Shown: piece after piece, positions 5,436 through 6,439 of the stretch
Layout: every line of letters begins with the position of its first letter
How positions within the stretch are numbered: the first letter of the stretch is position 1
From: Candidatus Hodarchaeota archaeon
GTDB taxonomy: Archaea > Asgardarchaeota > Heimdallarchaeia > Hodarchaeales > Hodarchaeaceae
DNA length: 6,439 nucleotides
Direction of reading: 5' to 3'
Assembly (NCBI GenBank): GCA_016840305.1
Contig: JAEOSP010000336.1
Location: 1-6,439 of the forward strand
Position numbers and translations under genes: made by a program
Notes under the pieces: model-generated
Database searches by the model: none
Told to the model about the DNA's origin: nothing
The model's input: the letters and a program-made list of their open reading frames with translations, nothing else

Positions 5436-6412
5436 TTGATAAAGAACAAAGAGATTTTAAAAGCCCATTAGGAGACTTTAAAAGCTTTTTCAGTCAATTA
5501 AGTTCTCTTAACAAAAAATTTGACTCTTCCCAGCATGAATCGAATTCAATTCAACAAAATAATTCGATATTGCTTTCTTCATTACAATCAAAAGAACAAG
5601 GGGTTGAAAAAGCACTTTTAAATCTCGGAAAAATGTTCACAGTCTGTCAAAGCTGTGGAATGCGGATTTTAAAAGACGAACTTATTTCTGGTATTTGTTT
5701 TAGATGTCATAATCAAGAAGAATTACATAATGAGGAAAAAGAGGTTCAACATAGCAAGAATAACGCACAGATGATTCAGCTTTTAAACAGGATTGGTGAA
5801 TTGGAAGCTCAAGTAAACTCCTTGCAGTTAGCCCAGCAAAATAATTCCTTGAAAACTAATAATACAAATTTTAATAAGACTAAAATTCCATTTCAGTCTT
5901 TTAACTCTACTCAAACACAGTTTAAGGGCGTTTCACCACCACCTCCTCCTCCTCAACCAGCTATTGCTGATTTCGTAGATATAACAAATTTGGCCAATAT
6001 TACTTTCTCCAATCTAACTATGGAGGAATTAAAGTCTTTCACCCATGAAATTCTTAGTAGACTCTCCTTACAACAACGAAATCAATACACATCACGATTA
6101 AAAGAGCTTAAATTGATTGAACAGATGACTCCAGATGAAAAAGCAACTTACCTCCGAAAGAAGGAACAAATGAACCAACATAGTGTTGATCGACAAAGTG
6201 TAATTGCCTCTTTGGATGATTCATCAAGTCCTCTTTTCAAAAAAATGAGAGAGCAAGCTGAAAAATCATCTTTGGTCGGAAAAGGAACACTAGGGGTTTT
6301 AGAAGCAAAAGTAGTCTATGTTCATTGCTATAACTGCAATAATTCGAATAAGATCGTTGAAAACGAAGATGTAAACTGCGAATTTTGTAATTCTCCGCTT
6401 AATACTCGATGA
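5432..6412 (+). CDS. Two-zinc-ribbon, coiled-coil, poly-proline protein
   Basis: No family recognised. From CTG 5432 the product has 326 residues. About 1-68 is polar and helical (DFKSFFSQLSSLNKKF). A zinc ribbon follows with cysteines at 72, 75, 89 and 92 (CQSC, CFRC), then a short coiled coil at about 112-136 (LLNRIGELEAQVNSL), an Asn/Thr-rich linker, a run of six prolines (169-174), a helical region (about 190-250), and a second ribbon at the C-terminus with cysteines 299, 302, 316 and 319 (CYNC, CEFC). The frame is open back to 5432, where CTG overlaps the TGA of the winged-helix gene as CTGA and follows a strong SD; ATT 5435 is the only nearby alternative. Starting at TTG 5570 would have no SD and discard 46 coherent residues. 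It may be a scaffold or regulator working with the winged-helix protein; that is inference from coupling. Confidence 0.85.
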   Translation: MIDKEQRDFKSPLGDFKSFFSQLSSLNKKFDSSQHESNSIQQNNSILLSSLQSKEQGVEKALLNLGKMFTVCQSCGMRILKDELISGICFRCHNQEELHNEEKEVQHSKNNAQMIQLLNRIGELEAQVNSLQLAQQNNSLKTNNTNFNKTKIPFQSFNSTQTQFKGVSPPPPPPQPAIADFVDITNLANITFSNLTMEELKSFTHEILSRLSLQQRNQYTSRLKELKLIEQMTPDEKATYLRKKEQMNQHSVDRQSVIASLDDSSSPLFKKMREQAEKSSLVGKGTLGVLEAKVVYVHCYNCNNSNKIVENEDVNCEFCNSPLNTR

Positions 6413-6439
6413 TAACAATATCTTCTGTCAATAGTATAT

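Noticed and set aside
5570..5572. TTG 5570 as start of the last gene
   Set aside because: No SD upstream, and the frame continues with protein-like sequence to the CTG at 5432 behind a strong SD.

Overview
The window looks like a piece of an AT-rich archaeal chromosome. The evidence is archaeal-type ribosomal proteins uS8 and uL6, a zinc-ribbon/HTH protein of the archaeal MBF1 type, the N-terminus of what appears to be the proteasome-activating ATPase PAN, a tRNA intron with a textbook bulge-helix-bulge (BHB) splice site, TATA-box promoters and purine-rich Shine-Dalgarno (SD) sites. The lineage cannot be fixed from this sequence. An Asgard-type archaeon is a reasonable guess, because of large orphan proteins and a poly-proline protein, but this is inference. 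Five of the six complete protein genes appear to start at a non-ATG codon: TTG three times, GTG once and CTG once.

Left part (1-2064): a probable PAN gene runs off the left edge on the minus strand and is divergent from mbf1. A 219-base gap follows, holding a T-rich terminator and a fold that pairs better as a minus-strand RNA and carries a 5S-rRNA-like loop sequence. Then come uS8 and uL6 as a two-gene remnant of the usual long archaeal ribosomal operon. uS14/uL5 are not immediately upstream and eL32/eL19 are not immediately downstream.

Middle (2065-2421): two tRNA genes 10 bases apart. The first has a CAT anticodon (elongator Met or Ile2) and a roughly 30-base insertion in the D-loop. The second is tRNA-Asn(GTT) with a canonical 37/38 intron of 32 bases. 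They converge on the next gene.

Right part (2422-6439): an accessory-looking locus. A 618-residue orphan with an HEILH zinc-protease motif is transcribed leftward. A 494-base divergent control region carries four copies, and perhaps a degenerate fifth, of a 12-bp inverted repeat (TAGAC-NN-GTCTA type), three of them touching TATA boxes and spaced at about 80 bp. Rightward lie a winged-helix protein and a protein with two zinc ribbons, a coiled coil and a poly-proline stretch. The last two genes overlap by CTGA, so the second probably starts at CTG behind a near-perfect SD. The simplest reading is that the winged-helix protein controls its own divergent locus through the repeats. What the locus does is unknown and is the most novel element of the window.
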